A stretch of DNA of 64,000 nt from Kitasatospora sp. A2-31 (GCF_022288725.1 NZ_JAKNTA010000007.1:352966-416965); one strand, 5' to 3'. Shown: positions 1 to 8,554, counted from the stretch's first letter. Numbers and translations are program-made. The notes: generated from the letters alone by a model not told the origin.

Positions 1-1
1 T

Positions 2-103
2 TGCCGGCTCCATGCGGAGGACGGAGTGGTCTGGAAACCCTCGCAGGTGATCCGCTCCGCCACCTTCCTGCCGATGCGCGTCGAGCGGGCGGCAGACCGG
101 TGA
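2..103 (+). CDS. 3' end of an unidentified upstream gene (partial)
   Basis: An open frame enters from the left edge and stops at TGA 101-103. Its last 33 residues end in FLPMRVERAADR. The stop overlaps the GTG start of the next gene in a GTGA arrangement, the same coupling used between the following genes, which suggests that the operon begins upstream of the window. Too little is visible to assign a family. Confidence 0.5.
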   Translation, partial: CRLHAEDGVVWKPSQVIRSATFLPMRVERAADR

Positions 104-606
104 TTCTTACCGGCGAGGCGATCCGGCGGTTCATCGGCCGGGGCGAGATCGTCTTCTCCCCGTACGACCGGGCCGGCGTCAACCCGAACAGCATCAACTA
201 CCACCTGGGCCGCGAGCTCAAGGTCTTTGACGATGCTGCCGGCAGCTGGACGGGCGTCGAGCTGCCGGAGGACGGGTTCGAGCTGGAGCCGCATCGCATG
301 TACCTCGGGCACACCGAGGAGGTGATCGGCAGCAGCCTGTTCGCGATGCGGCTGATCGGGTGCAGCAGCAACGGCCGCCGCGGGCTGTTTCTCCAGTTGT
401 CGGCCGATCTGGGCCACACCACGTCCTGTCACCGTTGGACGCTGGAGATCGTCGCGGCCCTGCCGATGCGGATCTATCCGGGGATGATCGCGGGCCAGGT
501 CTCCTTCTGGCGCAACACCGGGATCATCCAACCCACTCTGGCGACCTACGCCCTCTTCAACCATGCCTGCGAGTCCCAGTCGCCGATGATCGGAGCGCCG
601 TCGTGA
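100..606 (+). CDS. dCTP-deaminase-like protein A (short, C-terminally truncated)
   Basis: 168 residues of the dCTP deaminase/dUTPase trimer fold. The family core is visible: SSNGRRG, corresponding to the Ser/Arg substrate loop, then WTLEI, which carries the Glu equivalent to the catalytic residue, then a YPGM..GQVSFW segment. The protein stops soon after, so the C-terminal lid (KYQG..P.PSR in the family) is missing, and the usual H..D between the motifs is altered to GHTTSCHR. The start is GTG at 100, coupled to the preceding stop; upstream codons in this frame do not resemble the family. A diverged tandem partner follows immediately. It may act only with that partner, or be a nucleotide-binding relic. 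Confidence 0.75.
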   Translation: MILTGEAIRRFIGRGEIVFSPYDRAGVNPNSINYHLGRELKVFDDAAGSWTGVELPEDGFELEPHRMYLGHTEEVIGSSLFAMRLIGCSSNGRRGLFLQLSADLGHTTSCHRWTLEIVAALPMRIYPGMIAGQVSFWRNTGIIQPTLATYALFNHACESQSPMIGAPS

Positions 607-1142
607 TTCTCACCGGACCCCAGATCGCCCGGGAAGTCGAGCAGGGTCGCATCAGGATCGACCCGTTCGACCCGGCCCGGTGCACCACCAACAGCTACGA
701 CCTGGCGTTGGGCAGCCTGGTCGGCGTCTACCTGGACGAGGTCCTGGATCCGAGGCACGAGCCCGAGGTCGAGTACCGCGAGATCCCGTCGACCGGGTAC
801 CGCCTCGATCGCGGCGACTTCGTCCTGGGCCACACCGTCGAACGCTTCGGCAGCGACGCGCTGGTGCCCATCGTGCATGCCAAGTCCGGGTTCGCCCGCC
901 GCGGGACGTTCGCCCACTGCACCGCCGACCTCATCGACCTCGGCTTCTACGGCCGCTCCACCCTCCAGCTGTACGCCACTCTCCCGACGCTCCTGTACCC
1001 CGGCATGCCCGTGGCGCAGGTCAGCTTCTGGCAAACGTTCGGGGAGATCGACCAGTTGTACGCCGGGAAGTACCAGGGCGCGGACGGCCCGGTGCCCTCG
1101 CGGAGCCACCTCGACGCCTGGGCGGTGGCGGCCCGTGGCTGA
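603..1142 (+). CDS. dCTP-deaminase-like protein B
   Basis: 179 residues and full family length (E. coli Dcd is 193). The fold signature is clear: HAKSGFARRG (substrate loop), ADLIDLGFYGRSTLQL, then YPGMPVAQVSFW and a C-terminal KYQGADGPVPSR lid. The residue aligned with the catalytic Glu of dCTP deaminases (TLEL in the family) is Gln here (TLQL), so ordinary hydrolytic deamination is doubtful. The GTG start at 603 overlaps the stop of protein A. The A/B pair keeps complementary halves of the active site, which hints at a hetero-oligomer or at a role on a modified cytidine in the cargo pathway. Confidence 0.8.
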   Translation: MILTGPQIAREVEQGRIRIDPFDPARCTTNSYDLALGSLVGVYLDEVLDPRHEPEVEYREIPSTGYRLDRGDFVLGHTVERFGSDALVPIVHAKSGFARRGTFAHCTADLIDLGFYGRSTLQLYATLPTLLYPGMPVAQVSFWQTFGEIDQLYAGKYQGADGPVPSRSHLDAWAVAARG

Positions 1143-1788
1143 CAACGGCTTCGAGCCCATCCGCCGCGGATCCGCCTGCCCGTTCGCCGCCCGGGCCCGC
1201 ACCGAGGCCGCTCCCGCCTACCCGGGGACCGAGCCGTACGAGGCCGGCCTGGCAGCCGGGCCCCTTCTGGCCGACTTCGCGCGCCGCGTCGAAGACGAGG
1301 AACTCGACGGCCTCGTCCTCCAGCTCACCGACCCCGGCCTCGGCGCCACCCTCGACGCCGTTGCCACCACCGTCCGAAAGACCGTCATCGGCCTGCTGGC
1401 CGCGACCGGCTCCGACCCGGACGCCGAACTCGCGCACGCGGGTGCCGACGGCTGGTGGCTGCGGCTGGCCGGCATCCGCTGGTTCCTCGTCGTCTTCGCC
1501 CCCTGCTATCCCGGCACCTCCCCACGCTCCACCCGAGGCTCGGCCTCCACCTTCCTCCTGCTCCAACCCGTCCACACCTTCGACCGGCATGCCACCCCCA
1601 AGGGCACAGTCATCGCGCCCGCCGTCCGGGAGCGCATCCGCGACGCCCACCACGCCGCCGGCACCCCGTACGACTCCGAGCTCGCCCAAGGGACGACCGA
1701 GGCAGCCAAGTTCGTCGCCGCACTCAGCCCTGGTGACCCGCCCGTCACCTGGTGGCGCCCCCGCCCCACCGAACCGGAGAGGACATGA
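1135..1788 (+). CDS. YqcI/YcgG-family protein (GntA-like haem-dependent N-oxygenase family)
   Basis: 217 residues. The conserved centre of PF08892 is visible: FLVVFAPCYPGTSPRS, then STFLLLQPVHTFDRH, then an R..IR..(10)..G.PYDSE tail. As I recall, this family includes GntA, which N-hydroxylates a guanidino group in guanitoxin biosynthesis; most members are uncharacterised. The GTG start at 1135 overlaps the preceding gene by 8 bases and the stop shares ATGA with the next gene, so it is cotranslated with the deaminase-like and synthetase-like genes. Substrate unknown; N-oxidation of an amine or guanidine is an inference from the family. Confidence 0.75.
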   Translation: MADNGFEPIRRGSACPFAARARTEAAPAYPGTEPYEAGLAAGPLLADFARRVEDEELDGLVLQLTDPGLGATLDAVATTVRKTVIGLLAATGSDPDAELAHAGADGWWLRLAGIRWFLVVFAPCYPGTSPRSTRGSASTFLLLQPVHTFDRHATPKGTVIAPAVRERIRDAHHAAGTPYDSELAQGTTEAAKFVAALSPGDPPVTWWRPRPTEPERT

Positions 1789-3548
1789 CCACCACCAGCC
1801 TCGCCACCCTGGCCGACGCCATTGCCGCCACACACGGCTCGACCGCACCGACGACGTGGGACGCGCCCACCGAACTGCTCAGCGCCGCCGCTGTGCTGTT
1901 CACCACCCACCCAGCCGACGGCACTGATGAACTCCTGGCCGGCATCGCCCGCCTTCTCGCTCGCGGCCCCCACCCCGCCGTCGCCCTCCATGCCGGCCCG
2001 CCCGCCCGGGGCCCGCGTGAACGGGATATCCTCCACCACACCCTCGCCGCCGCCGCCGAACCCGGCCGACCGCCCTGGCCCTACGGCCCCGCTGACCCCG
2101 GCCGCCTGGCCGCCGCCACCCACGCGCTCACCGCCACCATCCCCTGTCGCCTGACCGCCCTGCGCGCCGCCGCGGTCCTCCACCTCCTGCACCTGCTCCC
2201 CGACACCGACGAACACCTGCACCGCGACCTGATCCGCCGCACCGCCTGGCTCCTCGATCCCCGCACCGACGACCCGGTCACCCTGCTGCTGACCCTCACC
2301 GCCTCCGATGACCCGCTCGCCCCGACCCCCCGTAGCCGCACCAACAGTCGCGAACGCCTCCTGGAGCCGCTCCCGCTCACCGGTTGGGACCTCTGGCCGG
2401 CTCCCGACCAAGTCCTCACCCTGTCCGGGCGCATCACCGCGGTCCGCGCGCACAGCCACGTCGTCTTCGCCGACCTCGCCTGGGACCGCCACAGCGCCCA
2501 ACTCGCCGTCGACCCCACCGCCGGTGCCGCACTGCACGCGGGCGACCTCGTCGCCGCCCGAGGCACCTGCTCCACCAGCCGCACAGGCCGCCCGACCCTG
2601 TTCGTCCGCCACCTGGAGCGCCACGAGCCCGGTGCCCCACCACCGTTACCGTCTGCCGCCCCGCTCACTCCGCTCCTCGGCCCGCTACGCGCGCACCTCG
2701 CCGCCGCCGACTTCCGCGAGACCATGAGCCCCGTCCTCACCGACGGCTTCTTCGGCGGTGCAGCACGGCCGTTCACCACCTGGGCGCACGCCGCCGGATG
2801 CCGCCAGTACCTGCGCGTCACCACCGAACTCGACCTGCTCGCTGTCATCGCGGCCGGCACCTCCCGCTGCTACGAGATCGGCCCGAGCTTCCGCAACGAG
2901 GGCCAACGCGGCCGGTCCGCCGTCGAGTTCGTGATGCTGGAGGCGTACGCCGCGGACCTCACCCTCGACCAGGCCACCGTCTACCTCGCCGACCTCGTCA
3001 CCGCCACCACGGGCATCGCCGCGCCGCTGGCCCGCCGGACCTTCGACGACGCCTTCGCCGAGATCAGCGGAATCCCCCCCGCCGACACCACCGCCGTCCG
3101 GTCCCTCGCCGCCGAGCGCACCCCGTACACCGCCGAGCACACCGACGACCCCGACCGCCTCGCCCGGCGCCTGTGGCGCCACAGCGTCCGGCAGCGCCTG
3201 CGCGGCCTGACCGCAATCACCCACATCCCCGGCCCCGCCTCACCCCTGATCGCCGGCACCGGCCGCCAGGCCCAACGCGTCTGGCTCTACGCCGACGGTC
3301 TCGAACTCGCCGAGATCGCCGCCAACGAACGCGACCCCCACCGGATGGCCGCCGCCTTCGCCACCCAGTTCACGGCCGACCGCCACCTCGCCCACCGCAC
3401 CTACCAGCAGGTCATCGACCTGTACGACAGCGCACTGCCCCCGTGTGTCGGCTTCGGCATGAGCGTCACCCGCCTGGCCGGCCTGCGCCCCGCCCCCGTA
3501 CCGGCCCAGCGCCGCACTCCCGCCGGTACCACCGAGAGGACCCCATGA
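1785..3548 (+). CDS. class II lysyl-tRNA-synthetase-like enzyme with N-terminal helical domain
   Basis: 587 residues. Residues 1-200 form an Ala/Leu-rich helical domain that I do not recognise. Residues about 208-285 look like the OB fold of class IIb synthetases (LTLSGRITAVRAHSHVV). From 290 on is a LysRS/EpmA-type catalytic domain: motif 2 at about 359 (CYEIGPSFRNEG, then FVMLEAY) and motif 3 near 556 (GFGMSVTRLAG, where true LysRS has G.GIDRL). Because motif 3 is diverged and the gene sits in a cargo operon (ATGA overlaps on both sides), it may activate lysine or another amino acid for biosynthesis rather than charge tRNA. A complete, unrelated class I LysRS is encoded 1.5 kb downstream. 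Confidence 0.8.
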   Translation: MTTTSLATLADAIAATHGSTAPTTWDAPTELLSAAAVLFTTHPADGTDELLAGIARLLARGPHPAVALHAGPPARGPRERDILHHTLAAAAEPGRPPWPYGPADPGRLAAATHALTATIPCRLTALRAAAVLHLLHLLPDTDEHLHRDLIRRTAWLLDPRTDDPVTLLLTLTASDDPLAPTPRSRTNSRERLLEPLPLTGWDLWPAPDQVLTLSGRITAVRAHSHVVFADLAWDRHSAQLAVDPTAGAALHAGDLVAARGTCSTSRTGRPTLFVRHLERHEPGAPPPLPSAAPLTPLLGPLRAHLAAADFRETMSPVLTDGFFGGAARPFTTWAHAAGCRQYLRVTTELDLLAVIAAGTSRCYEIGPSFRNEGQRGRSAVEFVMLEAYAADLTLDQATVYLADLVTATTGIAAPLARRTFDDAFAEISGIPPADTTAVRSLAAERTPYTAEHTDDPDRLARRLWRHSVRQRLRGLTAITHIPGPASPLIAGTGRQAQRVWLYADGLELAEIAANERDPHRMAAAFATQFTADRHLAHRTYQQVIDLYDSALPPCVGFGMSVTRLAGLRPAPVPAQRRTPAGTTERTP

Positions 3549-4390
3549 CCATCGCGCCCACGTGGCCCCTGTCCACGGTGCCCAGGTCCGCCGACGCCGT
3601 CCGGGCCGCCAGCTACCCCGACTTCGTCGCCATGACCAACCAGACCAACGTCATGCCTGGCGCCCACGCCACGCTGAACACCTGGGCACTGCACTCCCGC
3701 CTCGGCACCCAGCACCACCTCCTCGACGCCGCGTGCACCACCGGCTTCACCTCCCGCGAACTCGCCCGCCTCACCGGCTGCACCGCCACCGGGTTCGACC
3801 TCAGCCACGACTCGGTCGCCCTCGCCCGCTACAACCACCGCCTCCTCGACCCCACCCTCCGCCTCACCTACCACCAGGCCGACGGCACCACCTACCGGCC
3901 CGAGCACACCTTCAGCCACATCGCCGTCGGCGCCGCCCTCGGTTTCTTCCCCGACCCGCCCGCCATGGCGACGCGGCTGCTCGGCTTCCTCGACGACGGC
4001 GGATACGTCCTCGCCGCCCCGTTCTGGGCCCCCGAGCCCCTCCCCGACCACGCTGCGGCCGTCCGCCGCCAGGTCTTCGGCATCACCAGCCCCATGGAGA
4101 CCCGCGACCAGGCCCTCGCCCTGTTCGCCGGCCTCGACGTCCTCCACCAGGCCGACCACCCCCTCACCGCCGAACCCGCCGCCGCCATCGAGCACTACTG
4201 CCGCTCCACCGTCGACCGCGCGTGCGAGCAGAGCGGCAACACCGACCCCGCCGTCCGCACCGCCATGACCGAACGCCTTCGCGAGATCAAGCACGCCACC
4301 AACACCCTGCGCGCCCACCAGCGCTACACCGTGCTGGTCCTGCGCTACGACGCCCGCGCCTACCCGAACCGTTACGTCGAACTCTTCTGA
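3545..4390 (+). CDS. class I SAM-dependent methyltransferase
   Basis: 281 residues, Rossmann-type. SAM motif I reads LLDAACTTGFTS at about residue 60 (DxAxxTGxxS in place of the common DxGxGxG), motif II is GFDLS, and the post-motif strand is SHIAVGAALGFF. The C-terminal half matches small-molecule methyltransferases more than nucleic-acid ones. The ATG overlaps the stop of the synthetase-like gene, so its likely substrate is an intermediate of the same pathway. No specific subfamily is recognised. Confidence 0.75.
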   Translation: MTIAPTWPLSTVPRSADAVRAASYPDFVAMTNQTNVMPGAHATLNTWALHSRLGTQHHLLDAACTTGFTSRELARLTGCTATGFDLSHDSVALARYNHRLLDPTLRLTYHQADGTTYRPEHTFSHIAVGAALGFFPDPPAMATRLLGFLDDGGYVLAAPFWAPEPLPDHAAAVRRQVFGITSPMETRDQALALFAGLDVLHQADHPLTAEPAAAIEHYCRSTVDRACEQSGNTDPAVRTAMTERLREIKHATNTLRAHQRYTVLVLRYDARAYPNRYVELF

Positions 4391-4416
4391 CCGCCCGACG
4401 GAGAAAGGTCCCGACC

Positions 4417-4956
4417 GTGTTCGTCTTCGTCAACGGCCCGTTCGGTGTCGGCAAGAGCACCACCACCGCCCTGCTCGCCGAACAGCTGCCCCAGGCCCTG
4501 GTCATCAACCCCGAGGCCATCGGCCACATGCTCTGGGACCAGCTCCCCGAGGCCCTGCGCACCGAGGAGTTCGAGCTGGAACCGCTCTGGCCGCCGCTCA
4601 CCCACTGCATGCTCGACCAGGCCGCCCGGGCCTACGACCGCCCGGTCATCGTCCCGATGACCATCGCCCGCCACACCGTCTTCGACCGGATCGTCCGCCC
4701 CCTGCACGAGGTAGGCCACCACGTGCACCACTTCACCCTGCTCGCCCCGCCCGCCGTCATCCGCGCCCGTCTGCGCGAGCGCGGCGAAGGCCCGGACAAG
4801 TGGGGTTCGCTCAGCTGGGAGGGCAACCAGGTCGAACGCTGCCTCGAAGCCCTGCGACAACCGGCCTTCGCCGAGCACATCGACACCGCTCACCGTCCGG
4901 CCGCCGAGGTCGCCGATGAGATCCTCACCCGCACCGGACTCCGACCCGCAGCCTGA
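4417..4956 (+). CDS. P-loop NTPase/kinase-like protein (TmrB/chloramphenicol-phosphotransferase-like fold)
   Basis: 179 residues. Walker A is GPFGVGKST at residues 7-15. The rest follows the small-kinase layout: helical insert, PVIVPMTIA strand, LLAPPAVIRARLRERGEG lid-like region and a closing helix. This resembles AAA/kinase proteins of the TmrB or small-molecule phosphotransferase type that often confer self-resistance. The GTG start at 4417 follows GGAGAAAGG. It is the last gene of the operon and is followed by a strong hairpin. Either a tailoring kinase or a resistance function is possible. Confidence 0.7.
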   Translation: MFVFVNGPFGVGKSTTTALLAEQLPQALVINPEAIGHMLWDQLPEALRTEEFELEPLWPPLTHCMLDQAARAYDRPVIVPMTIARHTVFDRIVRPLHEVGHHVHHFTLLAPPAVIRARLRERGEGPDKWGSLSWEGNQVERCLEALRQPAFAEHIDTAHRPAAEVADEILTRTGLRPAA

Positions 4957-4964
4957 CCCGACGC

Positions 4965-5005
4965 CGAGGGCCGGGCCGGAGCAACACGCTCCGGCCCGGC
5001 CCTCG
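4965..5005. terminator. bidirectional terminator hairpin
   Basis: A perfect 18-bp inverted repeat (4965-4982 with 4988-5005) around a 5-base loop AACAC lies between the convergent kinase-like gene and the class I LysRS gene. There is no T-tract, as is common in high-GC actinomycetes. Confidence 0.85.
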
Positions 5006-5051
5006 ACCGCCTGTGCGAGAAGGCCGGCGACCACGGCCCCGGCCTCCCGCA

Positions 5052-6710
5052 CTACGCGACGGTCAGCAGCGACCGGATCCGCTCCGCCCCGAGCGCCAGC
5101 AGAAGGGTGGGCAGCCGCGGACCGGTGTCCCGCCCCACCAGCAGCTCGTACAACAGCACGAACAGCTCCCGCTGGGCCACCTTCAGCTCCGGCGACGCCG
5201 GAGCGTCCAACGGTAGCCCCGCCTGGACCTTCGGCACCCCGTACACCAGCGATGTCAACCCATCGAGCGACCAGTTCCCGTCCAGACCGTCCAGCAGCAG
5301 TTTCAGCGCTTCCCGCTTCGCCGCCGACAGCTGCTCCAGCCGCTCCCGGTCCGGCTCCGTGCGTACCTGGGTCCGGTCCTCGGCCGGGACATAGGTACTG
5401 ACCCACGCCTGCGCGCGGTCCAGCCGAGGCCGGGCCTCGTCCAGGCCCGCCAGCGGCTCCTCGACGGTGAAGTCCCGCAGGATACGAAGAGTCTGCTCCG
5501 GGTCGCCGGCCGCGACGTCCGCCACCGAGGCCAGCGTACGGAAAGGCAGCGGGCGGGGCGTGGTCGGAAGCGGACCGAACGCCGGGCCCACCGAACGGGC
5601 CCGCACCGCTGCCTCAAGGTCCGTTGCCGTACCCGAGGCCACCTTGCGGCCGAGCGCGTCCCACTCGTCGTAGACCCGCAGGATCTCCGCGTCCAGCGCG
5701 ATCTGGAACGACTGCCGCGGCTGACGCCGGTTGTAGAGCCAGCGAAGCACCGCAGGCTCCAGCACCTCCAAGATGTCGATCGGAGTTGGCACGCCACCCT
5801 TCGAACTGCTCATCTTGGCCATACCACTGATCCCGACGAAGCTGTACCCGAGGTAGGACGGGGGAAGTCCGGCGAAGACCTCGCGCACCACCTGCGACCC
5901 GACCGTGAAGGACGAGCCCGGCGAGGAGTGATCGACACCGCCGGCCTCGAAGGTCACACCCTCGAAGGCCCAGCGCATCGGCCAGTCCACCTTCCAGACC
6001 AGCTTCCCGCCATCGGTCTCGGCCAGCGCGAATTCGCCTCCGTGACCGCACTCGCACCGATATTCCATGGCCGTACTGGCGTCATCGAAGCTGGTGACCG
6101 TTGTGGAGTCCCGGCCGCAGACCTCGCAGTACGGCCGATACGGGTAGTAGCCCCCGGCGCCGCCGGCAGCCACGTCCTCCTCGTCCTGCTCCACCTCGAC
6201 GTCGGTCTTCTTCGTCCGGTACCGCCCGAGGACGCCGTCGATCTGCTGTCGGTGACGCATCGCGTGCACGACCCGCTCGCGGTAGGCCCCGGATTTGTAC
6301 ATCTGCGTCTGGCTGATCTCCTCAACCTCGACGCCGAGTTGGGCGAGGGCCGAACGCAGTGGGGCTTTGAAGTGCTCCGCCCAACTGTCATGTTCGCCGC
6401 AGGGATCGGGCACCGCGGTCAGGGGTCGTCCGATGTGCTCGGTAAAGCTGGCCGGGACGCCAGCCGGCACCTTGCGGAGCCGGTCGTAGTCGTCCCAGGA
6501 CAACAGATGCCGACACTCCAGCCCCCGGCGCCGAATCTCGTCCGCCACGAAGTGCGGAACCATGATCTCGCGGAGATTTCCCAGGTGCACCGGCCCGGAC
6601 GGACTAATTCCGGATGCGCACACCAGGGGAGCCCCGCCACGGCGTTTGCCCTCGGCGATCACCTGGTCCGCAGCGGCGACCACCCAATCGCTCTGTTGCT
6701 TCACGCCCAC
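5052..6710 (-). CDS. lysS: lysyl-tRNA synthetase, class I
   Basis: 552 residues of the archaeal-type class I LysRS, which attaches lysine to tRNA-Lys. HIGH-type motif PSGPVHLGN lies at about residue 32, a zinc-ribbon-like insert (YCEVCGRDS ... YRCECGHGG) at about 195-225, and the KMSKS motif KMSSSKG at about 297. The C-terminal anticodon-binding helical domain is present, so the enzyme looks functional. The GTG start at 6710 has GGAGG eight bases upstream; a second in-frame GTG lies two codons in. Many actinomycetes rely on class II LysRS, so this may be an accessory or resistant copy. It is convergent with the cargo operon. Confidence 0.93.
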   Translation of the reverse strand: MGVKQQSDWVVAAADQVIAEGKRRGGAPLVCASGISPSGPVHLGNLREIMVPHFVADEIRRRGLECRHLLSWDDYDRLRKVPAGVPASFTEHIGRPLTAVPDPCGEHDSWAEHFKAPLRSALAQLGVEVEEISQTQMYKSGAYRERVVHAMRHRQQIDGVLGRYRTKKTDVEVEQDEEDVAAGGAGGYYPYRPYCEVCGRDSTTVTSFDDASTAMEYRCECGHGGEFALAETDGGKLVWKVDWPMRWAFEGVTFEAGGVDHSSPGSSFTVGSQVVREVFAGLPPSYLGYSFVGISGMAKMSSSKGGVPTPIDILEVLEPAVLRWLYNRRQPRQSFQIALDAEILRVYDEWDALGRKVASGTATDLEAAVRARSVGPAFGPLPTTPRPLPFRTLASVADVAAGDPEQTLRILRDFTVEEPLAGLDEARPRLDRAQAWVSTYVPAEDRTQVRTEPDRERLEQLSAAKREALKLLLDGLDGNWSLDGLTSLVYGVPKVQAGLPLDAPASPELKVAQRELFVLLYELLVGRDTGPRLPTLLLALGAERIRSLLTVA

Positions 6711-6862
6711 GTCAAGTCCTCCGGCTGATGGGGATTCAGGTGGTCATAGATTAGAGCCGAAATCAGCTGATCCGAACCACAACGCGACAGTGCGTCACTG
6801 TCTGCAGGTCCCTTCCGCGACCGTGCCCGCTCGGCAGAGGTGGGGCGAGCCATGCAGGGGTC

Positions 6863-7348
6863 ATGAACGAGTCCACCTGGCCCGCCGACTGGACCGACCG
6901 AACGGCCGGTCTTGACTGCGGGATGTACGCCAACCGGGGTCTGGAAGACAGCGGGTACGGGGGTGCACACCCTGAAAGGCAGCTACGCCGATGTCTGCTT
7001 GAACTGGGTCCTCGTGCGCGGATACGCCGTGGCGATCTGGAATGGACCGCACGTCTCCGAGCCGACCCAGTATGCCCCGGACGAGGCGATCGGCTTCTTC
7101 GCCGAGGTGCTCTGCGCAGGCCGCACAATCGAGCAGTGCCTGCGACTGGCCAAAATGAACTACGAACTTCGGGGCAGCGCGGTCCCGCACCTCCACGCGC
7201 ACGTGATCCCAAGGCATCGCGACGACCCCGAGCCTGGCGCGTACTGCCCTCGGTGCTTCTCCAAGGCCGCTCCGCCTACTACCACCAGTTCGGTATTGAG
7301 ACTGTGGGAGTCCCTGAGTTGGTTTCCCGAGCCCTGTCGCTCTATTAG
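6863..7348 (+). pseudogene. HIT-family nucleotide-binding protein with two compensating frameshifts
   Basis: The N-terminus (MNESTWPADWTDRTAGLDC, frame from 6863) and the C-terminus (GRSAYYHQFGIETVGVPEL, ending at 7348) are in one frame. The conserved middle (SYADVCLNWVLVRGYAV ... KMNYELRG) with the histidine triad HLHAHVIPRH is in another. The first shift is at the G5 run near 6960, where removing one G restores continuity; the second is just after HRDDPEPG near 7232. Joined, the three parts give a typical actinobacterial HIT protein of about 160 residues. It may be a decayed gene, a programmed event, or two sequencing errors. It is divergent from the LysRS gene. Confidence 0.7.
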
Positions 7349-7519
7349 CAGAGCGAGCGAGGGCCGACGCCCGAAGCTGGTGTGCAGTCCAGCAGTGTGG
7401 GCAGCTCCCGCCATAGGGACCGCAACCGCGTGCCCGGACTGTGATCGAGGTCGCTCGAACTGGGCTTCCGGTGATGGGACTTGTCTGTGCTACGTTCCGT
7501 AGTCCAACCGAACACAGGT

Positions 7520-7550
7520 GACCCCGGCGGTGCGCTAACACCCCGGGGTC
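7520..7550 (+). promoter_or_regulatory. hairpin in the leader of the winged-helix gene
   Basis: GACCCCGG..GGTG pairs with CACC..CCGGGGTC around CGCTAA, with one bulged C. It ends 23 bases before the probable TTG start at 7574 and could attenuate transcription or mask the ribosome site (AGGAG at 7558-7562). Confidence 0.5.
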
Positions 7551-7573
7551 CGGCAACAGGAGCTGTTACTCCC

Positions 7574-8554
7574 TTGCAGGTACATCGTAGCGCCCACGCG
7601 CGCAACTTCACCGTGCTGCCCAACTCCATTCTCCAGGACCGACGGCTGACCATGGCCGCCCGCGGCCTTCTCAGCGACCTTCTGTCCCGGCCCAAGCGCT
7701 GGCGCGAGGACGCTCGGCAGATGGCCGACTCGGGCCCCGACAGCCGGGCGGCGGTCCGCAAGGCGCTGGCAGAGCTGATCGAGGCCGGCTACTACGTGGT
7801 TCGCAAGATCCGCGGGGCCGACGGGCGCATCCGCAGCGAGGCGCACGTCTACGACACCCCGCAGCTCCCAGGGCTGAAGGCTGCCGAGGAGCTACTGGAG
7901 GCGACGAAGCCGCAGGTGGGGCCGAGTGTGGCGCGTCCGGCGTCCGGTGTGCCGGACTCCGGTGGTGCTGGCGTCCTTGTACTAAAGGAACTGGAGAAAG
8001 AACCCTCCCTCCCCGCCCGTGGCGACGAAGGTGACCGGAAGCCTTTCGCGTCGCCAGCGCGGCGCCCGGAGGCCGAGGGCGGGAGGGCGAAGGCTTCGAT
8101 CGAGGACCTGGAGGGACCGGTGCAGGCGGCGGCCCTGGCTCTGTACCGGGTGCTGAAGGACGAGCCGCGTCTGCGGCTCGGCGAGGCGGAGGTGGTGGAG
8201 CTGGCGCCGCTGGTGGGGCGCTGGCTGGCGGTGGGCTGCGGTCCGGCGGAGCTGGCCGCCGCGCTGCTGCCGGGGCTGCCGGGGCAGATCTTCTCCCCGG
8301 CGGCGGTGGTGCGCGATCGGCTCCTGCGTAAGATGCCGCCCCCGATCCGCCGGGCGGAGTCGCTGGCGCCCGTGTGCGAGCACGAGTGCGACAACTGCCG
8401 GGCTCCGATGAGCAGGCCGGGGTTGTGCGGGCGGTGCTCGGGACGCTCCGGCCGCGTTGTCGCCGGGATCGGCAGCGGCGAGCCGTACACGGCGGCCGGG
8501 GCGGCGCGGGCCCGGGCTGCGATGCGCGGGCGGCGGCAGCCGGCCACGGTGTGA
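7574..8554 (+). CDS. winged-helix DNA-binding protein of the actinomycete plasmid replication/regulation type
   Basis: 326 residues. The N-terminal 100 residues hold a winged helix typical of Streptomyces element proteins (NFTVLPNSILQDRRLTMAARG, then SRAAVRKALAELIEAGYYVV). A long low-complexity linker follows, then a helical region at about 180-260 and a C-terminal four-Cys cluster (CEHECDNCRAP ... LCGRCSG) that may bind zinc. I chose TTG 7574 because AGGAG precedes it and homologous sequence starts near LQVHRSAHARNF; an upstream TTG at 7481 would require translation through the leader hairpin. Likely acts at a plasmid or ICE replication or regulatory site; not proven. Confidence 0.7.
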   Translation: MQVHRSAHARNFTVLPNSILQDRRLTMAARGLLSDLLSRPKRWREDARQMADSGPDSRAAVRKALAELIEAGYYVVRKIRGADGRIRSEAHVYDTPQLPGLKAAEELLEATKPQVGPSVARPASGVPDSGGAGVLVLKELEKEPSLPARGDEGDRKPFASPARRPEAEGGRAKASIEDLEGPVQAAALALYRVLKDEPRLRLGEAEVVELAPLVGRWLAVGCGPAELAAALLPGLPGQIFSPAAVVRDRLLRKMPPPIRRAESLAPVCEHECDNCRAPMSRPGLCGRCSGRSGRVVAGIGSGEPYTAAGAARARAAMRGRRQPATV

